Source: Chitinophagales bacterium
GTDB lineage: Bacteria > Bacteroidota > Bacteroidia > Chitinophagales > Chitinophagaceae
DNA length: 59,564 nucleotides
Reading direction: 5' to 3'
NCBI GenBank assembly: GCA_026931905.1
Contig: JAIXLB010000064.1
Span: 1-59,564, forward strand
The position numbers were made by a program, and so were the translations under genes. This document shows positions 44,582-53,559 of the stretch, piece by piece (position 1 is the first letter of the stretch; every line of letters begins with the position of its first letter). Under the pieces are notes generated by a model. It was not told the origin of the DNA. It worked only from the letters and a program-made list of their open reading frames with translations, and ran no database searches.

Positions 44582-45397
44582 ATGAAGTTTAAGTTTTTAG
44601 TTATTTTACTGGGTATTATTATTTGTACTCCAGTTGTTCATGCACAAAAAAAGAAAAAAGAATCTTTCTTTAAAAGTATGTATTTGCAATGGGGCTATAA
44701 TAAAGAGTGGTACACCAATAGTACTTTGCATTTTAAAATGAGCAATGGTAACGACTTTAAATTACATAATGCAAAAGCACATGATGCTACAGATTATGAT
44801 GCAATAGTGAAAAAGCCTTTACAAATTTCAATTCCACAATATAATTATAGAATAGGATTTTACTTAAACCATGCAAAAACAAAAGCTTTAGAAATAAATT
44901 TTGATCATGCAAAATACATTGTTACTGATGGTCAAAAAGTTCATGTTACAGGTGTAATTGATGGGGTACAAGTAGATGGAGATAGTATTTTAAATTCAAA
45001 TTCTTTTTTGCATTTTGAACATACAGATGGTGCAAATTGGTTGCATATAAATTATGTTGAGCAAAGGACTTTGATTAATACTAAATCGAGTAATAGAAAA
45101 TTATTGACATGGCTTTGGAAAGCAGGTGCAGGAATAAATATTCCCAGAAGTGATTTTACCTGGCGTGGGGATAATATGAACAATATGTTTCACATTGCTG
45201 GTTATAATATTAGTGCTGAGAGTGGCTTTAGAATTTATCCTTCCAAAAATTTCTTTTTAGAATTTACGGGCAAATCTGGTTTTGTACATTACTTAAATGC
45301 TTTAGCAAATACTGAAACATTAAAAGGTAATAGAGTAAGGCACAGCTTTGGTTATTTTGAAATTATAGGCACTTTTGGCTTTGATATTAACTGGTAA
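44582..45397 (+). CDS. Putative outer-membrane beta-barrel protein
   Basis: Not recognised as a named family. Signal peptide 1-22 (MKFKFLVILL ... VVHAQ) followed by KKKKES. The mature chain alternates aromatic/hydrophobic and polar residues, with strands such as YNYRIGFYLNH, TKALEINFDHAKYIV, WLHINYVEQ and GFRIYPSKNFFLEFTGKSGF, and ends in an aromatic residue (FGFDINW), as outer-membrane barrels do. The charged turn VTDGQKVHVTGVIDG around 120 may be an extracellular loop. It is convergent with map, with 9 bases between the stops. Confidence 0.7.
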   Translation: MKFKFLVILLGIIICTPVVHAQKKKKESFFKSMYLQWGYNKEWYTNSTLHFKMSNGNDFKLHNAKAHDATDYDAIVKKPLQISIPQYNYRIGFYLNHAKTKALEINFDHAKYIVTDGQKVHVTGVIDGVQVDGDSILNSNSFLHFEHTDGANWLHINYVEQRTLINTKSSNRKLLTWLWKAGAGINIPRSDFTWRGDNMNNMFHIAGYNISAESGFRIYPSKNFFLEFTGKSGFVHYLNALANTETLKGNRVRHSFGYFEIIGTFGFDINW

Positions 45398-45406
45398 AAT
45401 AAAGCG

Positions 45407-46213
45407 TTAATAATAGCTTGTGTTTAAATTAGTATTTGCTTTTTCTGCTGCTTCAATAATACTATAATCCGATAAAATAAGAGCCTGATTGCGTTTTACG
45501 CATACGTCATGTTCAAAATGTACAGAAGGTTTTCCGTCTTTTGTTCTTACAGTCCATCCATCTTTATCTGTAAAAACATCTTTAGTGCCCATATTAATCA
45601 TAGGCTCTATTGCTAACACTAAATTTTCTTTCAGTTTTGCTCCTGTGCCTCTTTTACCATAATTAGGTACTTGTGGGTCTTCGTGCAAATTTTTTCCTAA
45701 TCCATGACCAACTAATTCTCTTACTACGCCATAGCCATATTTTTTTTCTGTATGCTCCTGAATAGCAAAGCCAATATCTCCAATTCTGTTGTTTACTATG
45801 GCTTGCTCAACTCCTTTATAAAGACTTTCTTTGGTTACTTTCACTAATTGTAAAACAGTATCATCTACTTCCCCAATTATAAAAGTATAGGCGTGATCGC
45901 CATGCCAGCCTTTTAAAATAACTCCCAAATCAATGGATACAATATCTCCTTCTTTTAGCTCTGTTTTATTAGGGAAACCATGTACTACAACATCATTAAC
46001 ACTTGCACATATTGTAAAAGGGTAAGTGCCTTGATAATTTTTAAACGAAGGAATTGCATGATGATCTCTTACAAATTGTTCACAAAGTGCATCAATTTGT
46101 AAAGTAGTTATACCAGGTTTTAAAATGGTAGCTACTTCTGTAAGTGTTTTACTTACTAAGGTTGCAGCATCTTTCATTAAGGCTACTTCTGCTTCTGTTT
46201 TATAAGTAATCAT
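45407..46213 (-). CDS. map: Methionine aminopeptidase, type I
   Basis: Removes the initiator methionine from new proteins. Pita-bread fold with all five metal ligands: D95, D106, H170, E203 and E234, and the substrate histidine H79. H79 falls on the same number as in E. coli when the start is the second ATG (46213), which I therefore prefer to 46234. Length 268 is normal. It follows secY as usual in this phylum, but a terminator-like hairpin stands between them and nothing of the alpha operon comes after. Confidence 0.95.
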   Translation of the reverse strand: MITYKTEAEVALMKDAATLVSKTLTEVATILKPGITTLQIDALCEQFVRDHHAIPSFKNYQGTYPFTICASVNDVVVHGFPNKTELKEGDIVSIDLGVILKGWHGDHAYTFIIGEVDDTVLQLVKVTKESLYKGVEQAIVNNRIGDIGFAIQEHTEKKYGYGVVRELVGHGLGKNLHEDPQVPNYGKRGTGAKLKENLVLAIEPMINMGTKDVFTDKDGWTVRTKDGKPSVHFEHDVCVKRNQALILSDYSIIEAAEKANTNLNTSYY

Positions 46214-46245
46214 TCCTTTAGGTCTATAAGTCATTTAAAAGAAAA

Positions 46246-46276
46246 GAAACCTGTTAGATATGCTCCAACAGGTTTC
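46246..46276 (-). terminator. Terminator or attenuator between secY and map
   Basis: Perfect 10-base stem GAAACCTGTT (46246-46255) / AACAGGTTTC (46267-46276). On the minus strand it is followed by a T-rich run just before map. It either ends the ribosomal operon or meters read-through into map. Confidence 0.75.
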
Positions 46277-46302
46277 TAAAATTTATATAGTTGTTTCTAA
46301 TT

Positions 46303-47655
46303 TTAAATAGTAGTTGTTGGCATACTTGAACTTTGCTGACGACCCACTACTCTTCCACTACTCATTAATCCATCGTATTGACGCATTAACAAATAAGTTT
46401 CTATTTGTTGTAAGGTATCTAAAATTACTTGAACCATAATTAACAAACTTGTACCACCAAAAAATGTAGCAAAAGATTGAGATACGCCAAACCTTTCTAC
46501 AAAACCAGGTAAAATACCAACTAATGCTAAAAATATAGCTCCTGGTAAAGTTACTTTATCCATGATAGAACCAATAAAATCTGCTGTTGGTTGGCCAGGT
46601 TTTACTCCTGGAATAAAACCATTATTTTTTTTCAAATCTTCAGCTATTTGCTTTGGATTAAAAATTAAAGCTGTGTACAAAAATGTAAATGCAATAGTCA
46701 TTACAGCAAAAACAGTCATGTATAATGGATGAGCCTGATCGTTGAATATTCGTATAATACCTTCTTTGGAATCTAAGTTTGTAAAAGATACAAGCGTTGG
46801 TAAAAACATAATTGCTTGGGCAAAGATGATAGGCATAACACCTGCACTATTTACTTTTACAGGTAAAAATTGTCTTGCACCACCAAATTGTCTATTTCCA
46901 ACAATTTGCTTTGCATAATTTACTGGTATTTTTCTTACCCCTTGTACTAAAATTATTAATCCTACAACTACTGCAATAAAAACAGCAATTTCTATTAAAA
47001 ACATTAATAAACCGCCACCGCCTTTTTCTTGTTTAGCAGTCCATTCTTGAATAATACTGATAGGGAAACGTGCCAAAATACCAATCATGATAATAATAGA
47101 AGTTCCATTTCCTAATCCTTTATCTTGTATTTTTTCGCCAAGCCACATTACAAACAAAGTACCTGATGTTAAAATAATAACAGTAGTGAAAGGGAAGAAT
47201 GCTCTGTATGCAGGAATAATAGCATCTGCATAACTTCCATTAATGTATGCTAAATAAGCACCTGCTTGAAAAGCAGTTACAATAACAGTAAGATAGCGTG
47301 TCCATTGATTAATTTTTTTAGTACCGCTTTCTCCTTCTTTTTGAATTTTTTGTAATTGAGGTACTAAAATGGTCATTAACTGCATAAAGATAGATGCAGA
47401 AATGTAAGGCATAATACCTAAGGCTAAAATAGATGCTTGCGAAAATGCACCCCCTGCAAAGGCATCAAACAATCCTAATAATCCTGTTGTTTTATGCGAT
47501 TGTTTGATATTATCTAAAATAACAGTATCAATACCTGGTAGTACAATGAATGTACCAAACCTATAAATGAAAATGAATAATAAGGTAATAATGATTTTGC
47601 TTCTTAGCTCCTCAATATTCCATATATTCTTTAGTGTTTGAATTAATTTTTTCAC
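46303..47655 (-). CDS. secY: Protein translocase subunit SecY
   Basis: Channel subunit of the SecYEG translocon in the inner membrane. Ten membrane helices are visible. Family marks: the plug region after IVLPGIDTVILD, the helix 2 segment GGAFSQASILALGIMPYISASI, VNSAGVMPIIFAQA, and the cytosolic C5-loop start NPKQIAEDLKKNNGFIPGVKPGQ. Length 450 is normal for the phylum. It is preceded by rplO (80-base gap) and followed by a hairpin and map. Confidence 0.97.
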   Translation of the reverse strand: MKKLIQTLKNIWNIEELRSKIIITLLFIFIYRFGTFIVLPGIDTVILDNIKQSHKTTGLLGLFDAFAGGAFSQASILALGIMPYISASIFMQLMTILVPQLQKIQKEGESGTKKINQWTRYLTVIVTAFQAGAYLAYINGSYADAIIPAYRAFFPFTTVIILTSGTLFVMWLGEKIQDKGLGNGTSIIIMIGILARFPISIIQEWTAKQEKGGGGLLMFLIEIAVFIAVVVGLIILVQGVRKIPVNYAKQIVGNRQFGGARQFLPVKVNSAGVMPIIFAQAIMFLPTLVSFTNLDSKEGIIRIFNDQAHPLYMTVFAVMTIAFTFLYTALIFNPKQIAEDLKKNNGFIPGVKPGQPTADFIGSIMDKVTLPGAIFLALVGILPGFVERFGVSQSFATFFGGTSLLIMVQVILDTLQQIETYLLMRQYDGLMSSGRVVGRQQSSSMPTTTI

Positions 47656-47735
47656 TTTATTTTTCTATTGTAACAGTTAATACATTAAACCAAAAAAGAC
47701 ACATATTAAAATGTGTCGTGCAATATAGGCGAAAT

Positions 47736-48185
47736 TTATTTAACAATTTCAACACTTCCGCCTAAAGCTTCAATTGCTGCTTTAGCTTTTTCACTTATAG
47801 CGTTTATCTTAAAGGCTAATTTTGATTTAAGTTCTCCGGTTGCTAATACTTTTACTTTATCAGTTCTGCTTATTAAACCATTGATGTATAAATTTTCTAA
47901 AGAAAATTCTGGAAAAGCATATTTTTCTTGCAACTGCTCTATTTGGCCTAAATTAAATACTTTGTATTCTACACGATTTATATTTTTGAAACCACGCTTT
48001 GGAACACGACGTTGAATTGGCATTTGTCCGCCTTCGTGAGCATTTTTGCGTTGATAACCTGCACGGCTTTGACCTCCTTTATTTCCTTTAGTTGATGTAC
48101 CACCTTTACCACTTGCCTCACCACGACCTAATCTTTTTTCTTTGTGTGTACTGCCTGTTGCTGGTTTTAAAGAATGTAATTTCAT
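47736..48185 (-). CDS. rplO: 50S ribosomal protein L15
   Basis: Large-subunit protein. Long glycine-rich basic N-terminal arm with GRGEASGKGGTSTKGNKGGQ (about 21-40), then the globular domain ending in AKAAIEALGGSVEIVK. Length 149 is normal. Lies between rpmD and secY as expected. The 89-base spacer before it (towards rpmD) contains a small GC-rich hairpin, GGGG-aatcg-CCCC at 48208-48220, unusual in this AT-rich DNA. Confidence 0.96.
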   Translation of the reverse strand: MKLHSLKPATGSTHKEKRLGRGEASGKGGTSTKGNKGGQSRAGYQRKNAHEGGQMPIQRRVPKRGFKNINRVEYKVFNLGQIEQLQEKYAFPEFSLENLYINGLISRTDKVKVLATGELKSKLAFKINAISEKAKAAIEALGGSVEIVK

Positions 48186-48207
48186 TTTATTTTGATTTTA
48201 AACTTTC

Positions 48208-48220
48208 GGGGAATCGCCCC
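48208..48220. promoter_or_regulatory. GC-only mini-hairpin between rpmD and rplO
   Basis: GGGG / CCCC stem with loop aatcg inside an otherwise AT-rich spacer of the ribosomal cluster. Four bases only, but conspicuous against the local base composition. Role unknown. Confidence 0.35.
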
Positions 48221-48274
48221 TCGCATTTTAAATTAATAAATTATAAAAACAGAAAAGTTGTTTAATAAAAAATA

Positions 48275-48457
48275 TTAAGCAATTTCTTCTACTTTCACTA
48301 AATGGCTTACTTTATTTACCATTCCTAAAATTTGTGGTGTAGCTTCTACTTCTTTTGAAGCATTTAGTTTTTTAAGTCCTAAAGCCAATAGGGTCAATTT
48401 TTGACGTTCAGGTCTATCTATGCTACTTTTAATTTGTGTTATTTTAATTTTTGACAT
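48275..48457 (-). CDS. rpmD: 50S ribosomal protein L30
   Basis: Short single-domain bacterial L30 of 60 residues: [21 protein letters not shown] start, central GLKKLN, and the [19 protein letters not shown] end (here [19 protein letters not shown]). Present between rpsE and rplO in the standard order. Confidence 0.94.
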   Translation of the reverse strand: MSKIKITQIKSSIDRPERQKLTLLALGLKKLNASKEVEATPQILGMVNKVSHLVKVEEIA

Positions 48458-48548
48458 TTTAAATAGTTTTAAGAAGTTTTAAAATTAAAGTTTGATGCTT
48501 ATTTAATAAAAAAGTACAAACCTTTAATTATTCTACTTGCTACAAATT

Positions 48549-49070
48549 TTATCCATTAAACACTTTGCTTAATTTAATATTTCTATGTTTTGCAACTTGT
48601 ATAGGTTCTCTTAAAGAAGTTAAAGCTTTAATAGTTGCTTTTACTACGTTATGAGGGTTTGCAGATCCTAAACTTTTTGCTTGTACATCAGTATATCCAG
48701 CACTTTCCAATACAGCACGCATGCTTCCTCCAGCAATTACACCAGCTCCTTGTGCTGCGGGTTTAATTAATACTTTTGCAGCTCCAGATTTAGAAAGTTG
48801 TTCGTGAGGTATTGTACCACGCATTACAGGTACTTTTACTAAATTTTTCTTTGCGTCTTCTATCCCTTTTGTAATTGCTTCTTGTACTTCTTTTGCTTTA
48901 CCTAATCCATGTCCTACAACACCATTTTCATTGCCTACTACAACTAAAGCTGAAAAAGAAAATGTACGACCACCTTTGGTAGTTTTTACTACACGATTAA
49001 TGGCAACTACTTTATCTTTTAACTCTACGTCGCCGCCAGCTTTTACTTTATTATCGCTTACTTTAGACAT
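48549..49070 (-). CDS. rpsE: 30S ribosomal protein S5
   Basis: Small-subunit protein for decoding accuracy and mRNA entry. N-terminal dsRNA-binding-like domain with [20 protein letters not shown] and [10 protein letters not shown], and C-terminal domain with [16 protein letters not shown]. Length 173 is normal. Standard place between rplR and rpmD. Confidence 0.97.
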   Translation of the reverse strand: MSKVSDNKVKAGGDVELKDKVVAINRVVKTTKGGRTFSFSALVVVGNENGVVGHGLGKAKEVQEAITKGIEDAKKNLVKVPVMRGTIPHEQLSKSGAAKVLIKPAAQGAGVIAGGSMRAVLESAGYTDVQAKSLGSANPHNVVKATIKALTSLREPIQVAKHRNIKLSKVFNG

Positions 49071-49097
49071 TATATTTATTTTGTAATTTGTTGTTGA

Positions 49098-49451
49098 TTA
49101 AAATTTAAGTCCACCTGCTCTTGCTCCTTCTGCTACAGCTTTTATACGACCATGATATAAATTACCGCCACGATCAAAAACACAAATACTTAAGCCTAAT
49201 TCTGTTGCTTTGCGTGCAATAGCTTCGCCAACTAATTTTGCTTTTTCAGTTTTTGTTACTTTTTGGGCAGCAATATCTTTATCTGTAGAAGCTGCTGATG
49301 CCAGTGTTGCTCCAGCATTATCATCAATTAATTGAGCATAAATTTCTGCATTGCTTCTATACACGCTTAAACGTGGTTTTGCTGCTGTACCGCTAATTTT
49401 TTTACGAATGCGATATTTAATTTTTTGTTTTTTATCTAATTGGGTACTCAT
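49098..49451 (-). CDS. rplR: 50S ribosomal protein L18
   Basis: 5S rRNA-binding protein. Basic N-terminus [20 protein letters not shown] (13-32), central QLIDD, and the C-terminal [20 protein letters not shown] block. Length 117 is normal. Between rplF and rpsE in the standard order. Confidence 0.97.
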   Translation of the reverse strand: MSTQLDKKQKIKYRIRKKISGTAAKPRLSVYRSNAEIYAQLIDDNAGATLASAASTDKDIAAQKVTKTEKAKLVGEAIARKATELGLSICVFDRGGNLYHGRIKAVAEGARAGGLKF

Positions 49452-49506
49452 ACCTTTTTATTTATTAGTTGCCAATACTGCTGGCAATATTATTAATTCT
49501 AATTAA

Positions 49507-50061
49507 TTATTTACCTGCTGCTTTACCTGCTTTTCTTCTCAACACTTCACCTACAAATTTCACACCTTTTCCTTTGTATGGTTCTGGTTTGCGTAAGCTT
49601 CTTAATTTAGCTGCTACTTGTCCTAATAATTGTTTGTCAGAACTTTCTAAAGTTATTATTGGGTTTTTACCTTTCTCTGTAGCTGTAGCAACTTTTAATT
49701 CTTTAGGAACTTCGAAAATGATGTTGTGAGAGTAACCTAAAGATAAATCTAAAGTATTGCCTGTATTAGCTGCTTTAAAACCTACCCCTACTAATTCTAA
49801 TTCTTTTTTATAGCCTTCAGTTACGCCTTTTACTAAATTATTTATTAATGCACGATACAATCCATGTAATGCTCTATGACGTATTTGATCTGTTGGACGA
49901 GTTATTTCAATATATCCATCTTTCACTTCTACTTTAATATCACGGTCAATAGCTTCTTTTAATTCGCCTTTTGGTCCTTTTACTGTTACTTTATTATCAC
50001 TTCCTACAGTTACTGTAACGCCAGAAGGTATTGTTATGGGTTGTTTTCCTATACGAGACAT
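49507..50061 (-). CDS. rplF: 50S ribosomal protein L6
   Basis: Two-domain large-subunit protein near the factor-binding site. Start MSRIGKQPITIPSGV, middle RHRALHGLYRALINN, and the conserved end EPYKGKGVKFVGEVLRRKAGK. Length 184 is normal. The spacer towards rpsH (144 bases) holds a perfect 12-base inverted repeat. Confidence 0.97.
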   Translation of the reverse strand: MSRIGKQPITIPSGVTVTVGSDNKVTVKGPKGELKEAIDRDIKVEVKDGYIEITRPTDQIRHRALHGLYRALINNLVKGVTEGYKKELELVGVGFKAANTGNTLDLSLGYSHNIIFEVPKELKVATATEKGKNPIITLESSDKQLLGQVAAKLRSLRKPEPYKGKGVKFVGEVLRRKAGKAAGK

Positions 50062-50159
50062 AATCTTTAATTATTTTTATTTACGATTATTTTTTTGATA
50101 ATGATTTTTTAAGAAGTGTTCAGCTATAGTATAGTAAGCTTAATTGTCTTCATTTAAAG

Positions 50160-50200
50160 TTCATAATTTAAGGTCATTATCGGTGCCATTAAATTATGAA
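50160..50200. promoter_or_regulatory. 12-base perfect hairpin between rpsH and rplF
   Basis: TTCATAATTTAA (50160-50171) and TTAAATTATGAA (50189-50200) pair fully; GG/CC pair further inside. No T run follows on the minus strand, so it is not a classical terminator. It lies in the widest spacer between spc-operon genes, 5 bases before the rpsH stop. Possible mRNA processing or stability element. Confidence 0.6.
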
Positions 50201-50205
50201 ATGTT

Positions 50206-50604
50206 TTAGTTGATATAACAAAGAACTTCGCCACCTACATTTTGTGTTTTAGCTTGTTTATCAGTTAATACACCTTTTGAGGTACTTATGATAGCAACAC
50301 CTAAACCATTAATTACTCTTTTAATTTCTGCTGGTTTTGCATATTGACGTAATCCTGGGCGACTTACTCTTTCTAAAGAACGAATAGCAGGTTTTTTGGT
50401 TTCTGCATCGTATTTTAATGCAATTTTAATAACACCTTGCTTGTTATCTTCTTCGAATTTGTACCTTAATATGTAACCTTGTTCGTACAATATTTCAGTA
50501 ATTCTTTTCTTCAAGTTTGAAGCAGGAATTTCTACAATTCTATGACCCGCCATTTGGGCGTTACGAATCCTTGTTAAATAATCTGCAATAGGATCAGTTA
50601 CCAT
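50206..50604 (-). CDS. rpsH: 30S ribosomal protein S8
   Basis: Primary 16S rRNA-binding protein and, in E. coli, translational repressor of the spc operon. Start DPIADYLTRIRNAQMAGH (4-21), then the RPGLRQYAKPAEIKRV segment, and the ISTSKGVLTDKQAK signature near the end. Length 132 is normal. Between rpsN and rplF as usual. Confidence 0.97.
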   Translation of the reverse strand: MVTDPIADYLTRIRNAQMAGHRIVEIPASNLKKRITEILYEQGYILRYKFEEDNKQGVIKIALKYDAETKKPAIRSLERVSRPGLRQYAKPAEIKRVINGLGVAIISTSKGVLTDKQAKTQNVGGEVLCYIN

Positions 50605-50690
50605 TTGTATTAAATTAATTCAGTTCTTAAATATTGTTTTCTACTTACTTTTCTTATTCTAAGAAAAATAAGATTTTTAATTATTATTGC

Positions 50691-50960
50691 TTACCAGCTT
50701 GCTTTTTTTACACCTGGTATTTTACCATTTAATGCCATGTCTCTAAACATTAATCTTGATATTCCAAAATATCTGATATAACCTTTTGGACGACCAGTAA
50801 GCTGACAACGGTTTTTTAAACGTACTGGTGAAGCGTTTTTAGGTAATTTGTCTAAAGCTGTGAAATCGCCTGCTGCTTTTAATGCTGCTCTTTTTTCAGC
50901 AAATTTTGCAACAAGTTTTTCTCTTTTAGCCTGACGGGCAACTATTGATTTTTTTGCCAT
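50691..50960 (-). CDS. rpsN: 30S ribosomal protein S14 (zinc-free form)
   Basis: 16S-binding protein of the small-subunit head. At 89 residues with a single cysteine ([14 protein letters not shown]) it is the C-minus form without the two CxxC zinc pairs. The C-terminal [25 protein letters not shown] is typical. Standard place between rplE and rpsH. Confidence 0.96.
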   Translation of the reverse strand: MAKKSIVARQAKREKLVAKFAEKRAALKAAGDFTALDKLPKNASPVRLKNRCQLTGRPKGYIRYFGISRLMFRDMALNGKIPGVKKASW

Positions 50961-51028
50961 ATTGTTTTAAAATTTCTGTTTAAAATTTCTTGTTATTAGC
51001 AGTGCACTTTTTACAAGAATATTTTTAT

Positions 51029-51604
51029 TTAGTTATTATCTTTTTTTGCGTTTTTGAATGGCAATCCCAACTCTTTTAAAAGTTCGTATGCTTCTTCATT
51101 CGTTTGTGCAGATGTAACAAAAGTTATATCCATTCCTGTAATTTTTGTTACTTTATCTATATCAATTTCAGGAAAAATAATTTGCTCTGTAACGCCTAAA
51201 GTATAGTTTCCACGACCATCAAAAGCTTTATCGCTAATGCCTTTAAAATCACGTACACGAGGCAATGCAACAGAAACCAATCTGTCTAAAAATTCAAACA
51301 TTTTTTCGCCGCGTAGTGTAACTTTTGCTCCTATAGGCATTCCTTTACGCAACTTAAAGTTTGAAATATCTTTTTTACTTAAAGTTGGTACTGCTTTTTG
51401 ACCAGTTATTAGTTCTAATTCGCCAATAGCTACATCAATTAATTTTTTATCGTTTACAGCTCCGTTTACGCCACGGTTGATGCAAATTTTTTCTAATTTA
51501 GGAGTTTGCATTACTGTTTTGTAAGAAAATTTCTTTACTAAAGCAGGTACAACTTCTTTTTTATATTTATCTGCTAAACGAGGTTTATATTTTGTAGTAC
51601 TCAT
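51029..51604 (-). CDS. rplE: 50S ribosomal protein L5
   Basis: 5S rRNA-binding protein that forms the bridge to the small-subunit head. Marks: [16 protein letters not shown] (14-29), the [23 protein letters not shown] segment, [20 protein letters not shown], and the end [12 protein letters not shown]. Length 191 is normal. Confidence 0.97.
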   Translation of the reverse strand: MSTTKYKPRLADKYKKEVVPALVKKFSYKTVMQTPKLEKICINRGVNGAVNDKKLIDVAIGELELITGQKAVPTLSKKDISNFKLRKGMPIGAKVTLRGEKMFEFLDRLVSVALPRVRDFKGISDKAFDGRGNYTLGVTEQIIFPEIDIDKVTKITGMDITFVTSAQTNEEAYELLKELGLPFKNAKKDNN

Positions 51605-51632
51605 AATTTATTGTTTTTCTCTAACTGAAAAA

Positions 51633-51968
51633 TTAAATTGCTGCTCCACTTTTTTTAGAAATACGCACTAATTTTCCTTCTTCTCTTGTATGTTTTACTT
51701 TTGTAGGTGTTTTTTTAGTGCTATCCCATAACATTACATTGGAAATGTGTATAGGTGCTTCTACTTTTTCAATGCCACCTTTTGTATTTTTTGCAGAGGG
51801 TTTTGTGTGTTTGGTAACAATGTTTACGCCTTCTACAATTACACGACTTTTATCTACTAATACTTTTAGTACTTTGCGTGCTTTTTTCAAATCTTTATCA
51901 TCGCCAGCAATTACAACAACTGAATCGCCTTTTTTGATGCTAAATTTGGGTTTGAATCTTGTACTCAT
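51633..51968 (-). CDS. rplX: 50S ribosomal protein L24
   Basis: Assembly-initiating large-subunit protein with a KOW motif: FSIKKGDSVVVIAGDDKDLKKARKV at about 9-33. Central GVNIVTKHTKPS and the C-terminal end KLVRISKKSGAAI are present. Length 111 is normal. The 93-base spacer towards rplN has short GCTTAA micro-repeats. Confidence 0.96.
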   Translation of the reverse strand: MSTRFKPKFSIKKGDSVVVIAGDDKDLKKARKVLKVLVDKSRVIVEGVNIVTKHTKPSAKNTKGGIEKVEAPIHISNVMLWDSTKKTPTKVKHTREEGKLVRISKKSGAAI

Positions 51969-51976
51969 ATTTTGTA

Positions 51977-52052
51977 TGCTTAATGCTTAAAGCTCAATGC
52001 TTAAAGCGAATACTTACTAATTTTTATTTTTTGTTTATAGCTTTGGGCTATA
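51977..52052. repeat. GCTTAA micro-repeats and hairpin between rplN and rplX
   Basis: Tandem-like units TGCTTAA, TGCTTAAAGC and TGCTTAAAGC at 51977-52007, each nearly self-complementary, followed by a hairpin TATAGC / GCTATA at 52036-52052. They lie in a 93-base spacer within the ribosomal cluster. Confidence 0.5.
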
Positions 52053-52061
52053 TACATTTTC

Positions 52062-52430
52062 TTATAGAACTTCTGGTGCTAAAGAAATAATTTTCATATA
52101 GCCTTTATCACGCAATTCTCTGGCTACTGGGCCAAAAATACGTGTGCCTCTTGGTTCGTTTGATGTGTTTAATAACACTACTGCATTATCATCGAAACGA
52201 ATGTAAGAGCCGTCTTTACGGCGTAATTTGTTTTTTGTACGAACAATTACTGCTTTTGATACAGTACCTTTTTTAATACCTCCTGCAGGTATAGCGTCTT
52301 TTACTGTAACTACTATTAGGTCTCCTATTTTGGCATAATCCTGTCCGCTGTTTCCTAATACTTTAATACAAAGTACTTCTTTTGCTCCACTATTGTCAGC
52401 TACATTTAGCCTACTTTCTTGCTGAATCAT
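52062..52430 (-). CDS. rplN: 50S ribosomal protein L14
   Basis: Highly conserved 23S-binding protein at the subunit interface. [19 protein letters not shown] start, the [13 protein letters not shown] segment, and [20 protein letters not shown]. Length 122 is standard. Confidence 0.98.
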   Translation of the reverse strand: MIQQESRLNVADNSGAKEVLCIKVLGNSGQDYAKIGDLIVVTVKDAIPAGGIKKGTVSKAVIVRTKNKLRRKDGSYIRFDDNAVVLLNTSNEPRGTRIFGPVARELRDKGYMKIISLAPEVL

Positions 52431-52436
52431 TGTTTA

Positions 52437-52516
52437 AAAATTTGAAATTTGAAATTTCAGATTTGATATTTAGAATTCATAGTTGAATTACAAATCTCAA
52501 ATCTCAAATCAGAAAT
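52437..52516. repeat. AT-rich inverted micro-repeats between rpsQ and rplN
   Basis: Left arm holds TTTGAAATTTGAAATTT and AGATTTGATATTT; right arm holds CAAATCTCAAATCTCAAATC, whose reverse complement is again GATTTGAGATTTGAGATTTG. The whole spacer can fold into one long imperfect hairpin made of a 7-base unit. Confidence 0.6.
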
Positions 52517-52519
52517 AAT

Positions 52520-52777
52520 TTATTTAGCTTTTTCTACTACTTCAACTAATCTCCAACGTTTTGTTTTGCTTAGAGGACGAGTTTCCATAATTTTTACTAT
52601 ATCACCAATTGTACACTCATTTTTTTCGTCATGAGCATGGAATTTGGTAGTTTTCTTTACGAACTTACCGTAAATAGGGTGTTTTACTTTTCTTTCTACA
52701 GCAACTGTAACTGTTTTTGTCATTTTGTTGCTGGTAACCACCCCAATTCTTGTTTTACGCAAATTTCTTTCAACCAT
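52520..52777 (-). CDS. rpsQ: 30S ribosomal protein S17
   Basis: 16S-binding OB-fold protein. [19 protein letters not shown] start (7-25), [20 protein letters not shown], and the [19 protein letters not shown] end. Length 85 is standard. Confidence 0.97.
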   Translation of the reverse strand: MVERNLRKTRIGVVTSNKMTKTVTVAVERKVKHPIYGKFVKKTTKFHAHDEKNECTIGDIVKIMETRPLSKTKRWRLVEVVEKAK

Positions 52778-52840
52778 TGTTTAAGCTTTTAGCTTTTTAT
52801 AAGTCTTTTTAGGGACTAAAAATTTATTTATGCTTGGGTT

Positions 52841-53050
52841 TTATACCAAACTTCTTTTCTTTAATTCTGTTTTTAAACGTGCAATATCTTTTCTTAATCC
52901 ACGAATTGACATTGGATTTTCTAAAGGAGAAATTGCATGAGCAAATTCAAGTTTTTTTAAACGAAGAGAATCTTCTTCAATTCTTAGTTTTAAATCTGCT
53001 TCGCTTATTTCTCTAATGCTTTTATTAAAATCGAATTTCTTAGTTGCCAT
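52841..53050 (-). CDS. rpmC: 50S ribosomal protein L29
   Basis: Small two-helix protein near the exit tunnel. Start chosen at the ATG at 53050 (MATKKFDF), three codons inside the longest frame. Core LRIEEDSLRLKKLEFAHAI, then the PLENPMSIRGLRKDIARLKTEL signature. 69 residues. Starts 17 bases after the rplP stop. Confidence 0.95.
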   Translation of the reverse strand: MATKKFDFNKSIREISEADLKLRIEEDSLRLKKLEFAHAISPLENPMSIRGLRKDIARLKTELKKRSLV

Positions 53051-53067
53051 AGCATTCATTTTTTATA

Positions 53068-53487
53068 TTAAGCCTGTAAATCTCTTCTTATTACAAACTT
53101 GGTTTTAATTGGTAATTTTTGTGCTGCTAAAAGCATTGCTTCTTTAGCAGTTGTTTCTGAAACACCATCACATTCAAAAATAATGCGACCTGGTTCTACA
53201 ACAGCAGCCCAAAATTCTGGATTTCCTTTTCCTTTACCCATTCTCACTTCTGCTGGTTTGCGAGTAATAATTTTATCAGGAAAAACTCTAATCCAAACAT
53301 TTCCTTCACGTTTCATAGCACGTGTCATGCTTTGACGTGCAGCTTCAATTTGTCTGTTAGTTAACCATATTGGTTCTAAAGCTTTTAAAGCATAAGATCC
53401 AAATGATATAGAAGTACCGCGTTTGGCAACTTCACGAATACGACCTTTTTGTTGTTTTCTGTGTTTGCTTCTTTTAGGCTGTAACAT
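53068..53487 (-). CDS. rplP: 50S ribosomal protein L16
   Basis: Binds near the A-site tRNA elbow. [17 protein letters not shown] start, the [18 protein letters not shown] segment, and [20 protein letters not shown] (81-100), the site of L16 hydroxylation/modification in other bacteria. Length 139 is standard. Confidence 0.98.
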   Translation of the reverse strand: MLQPKRSKHRKQQKGRIREVAKRGTSISFGSYALKALEPIWLTNRQIEAARQSMTRAMKREGNVWIRVFPDKIITRKPAEVRMGKGKGNPEFWAAVVEPGRIIFECDGVSETTAKEAMLLAAQKLPIKTKFVIRRDLQA

Positions 53488-53527
53488 CTTTTGTAATTTG
53501 AATAATTTTTTTAATTTTTTGAGGTAC

Positions 53528-53551
53528 TATGTTAATGTATTCAATAACATA
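53528..53551. promoter_or_regulatory. Hairpin between rplP and rpsC
   Basis: Perfect 7-base stem TATGTTA (53528-53534) / TAACATA (53545-53551) with a 10-base loop, in the 72-base spacer. No T run on the minus side. Confidence 0.4.
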
Positions 53552-53559
53552 ATATCCTT

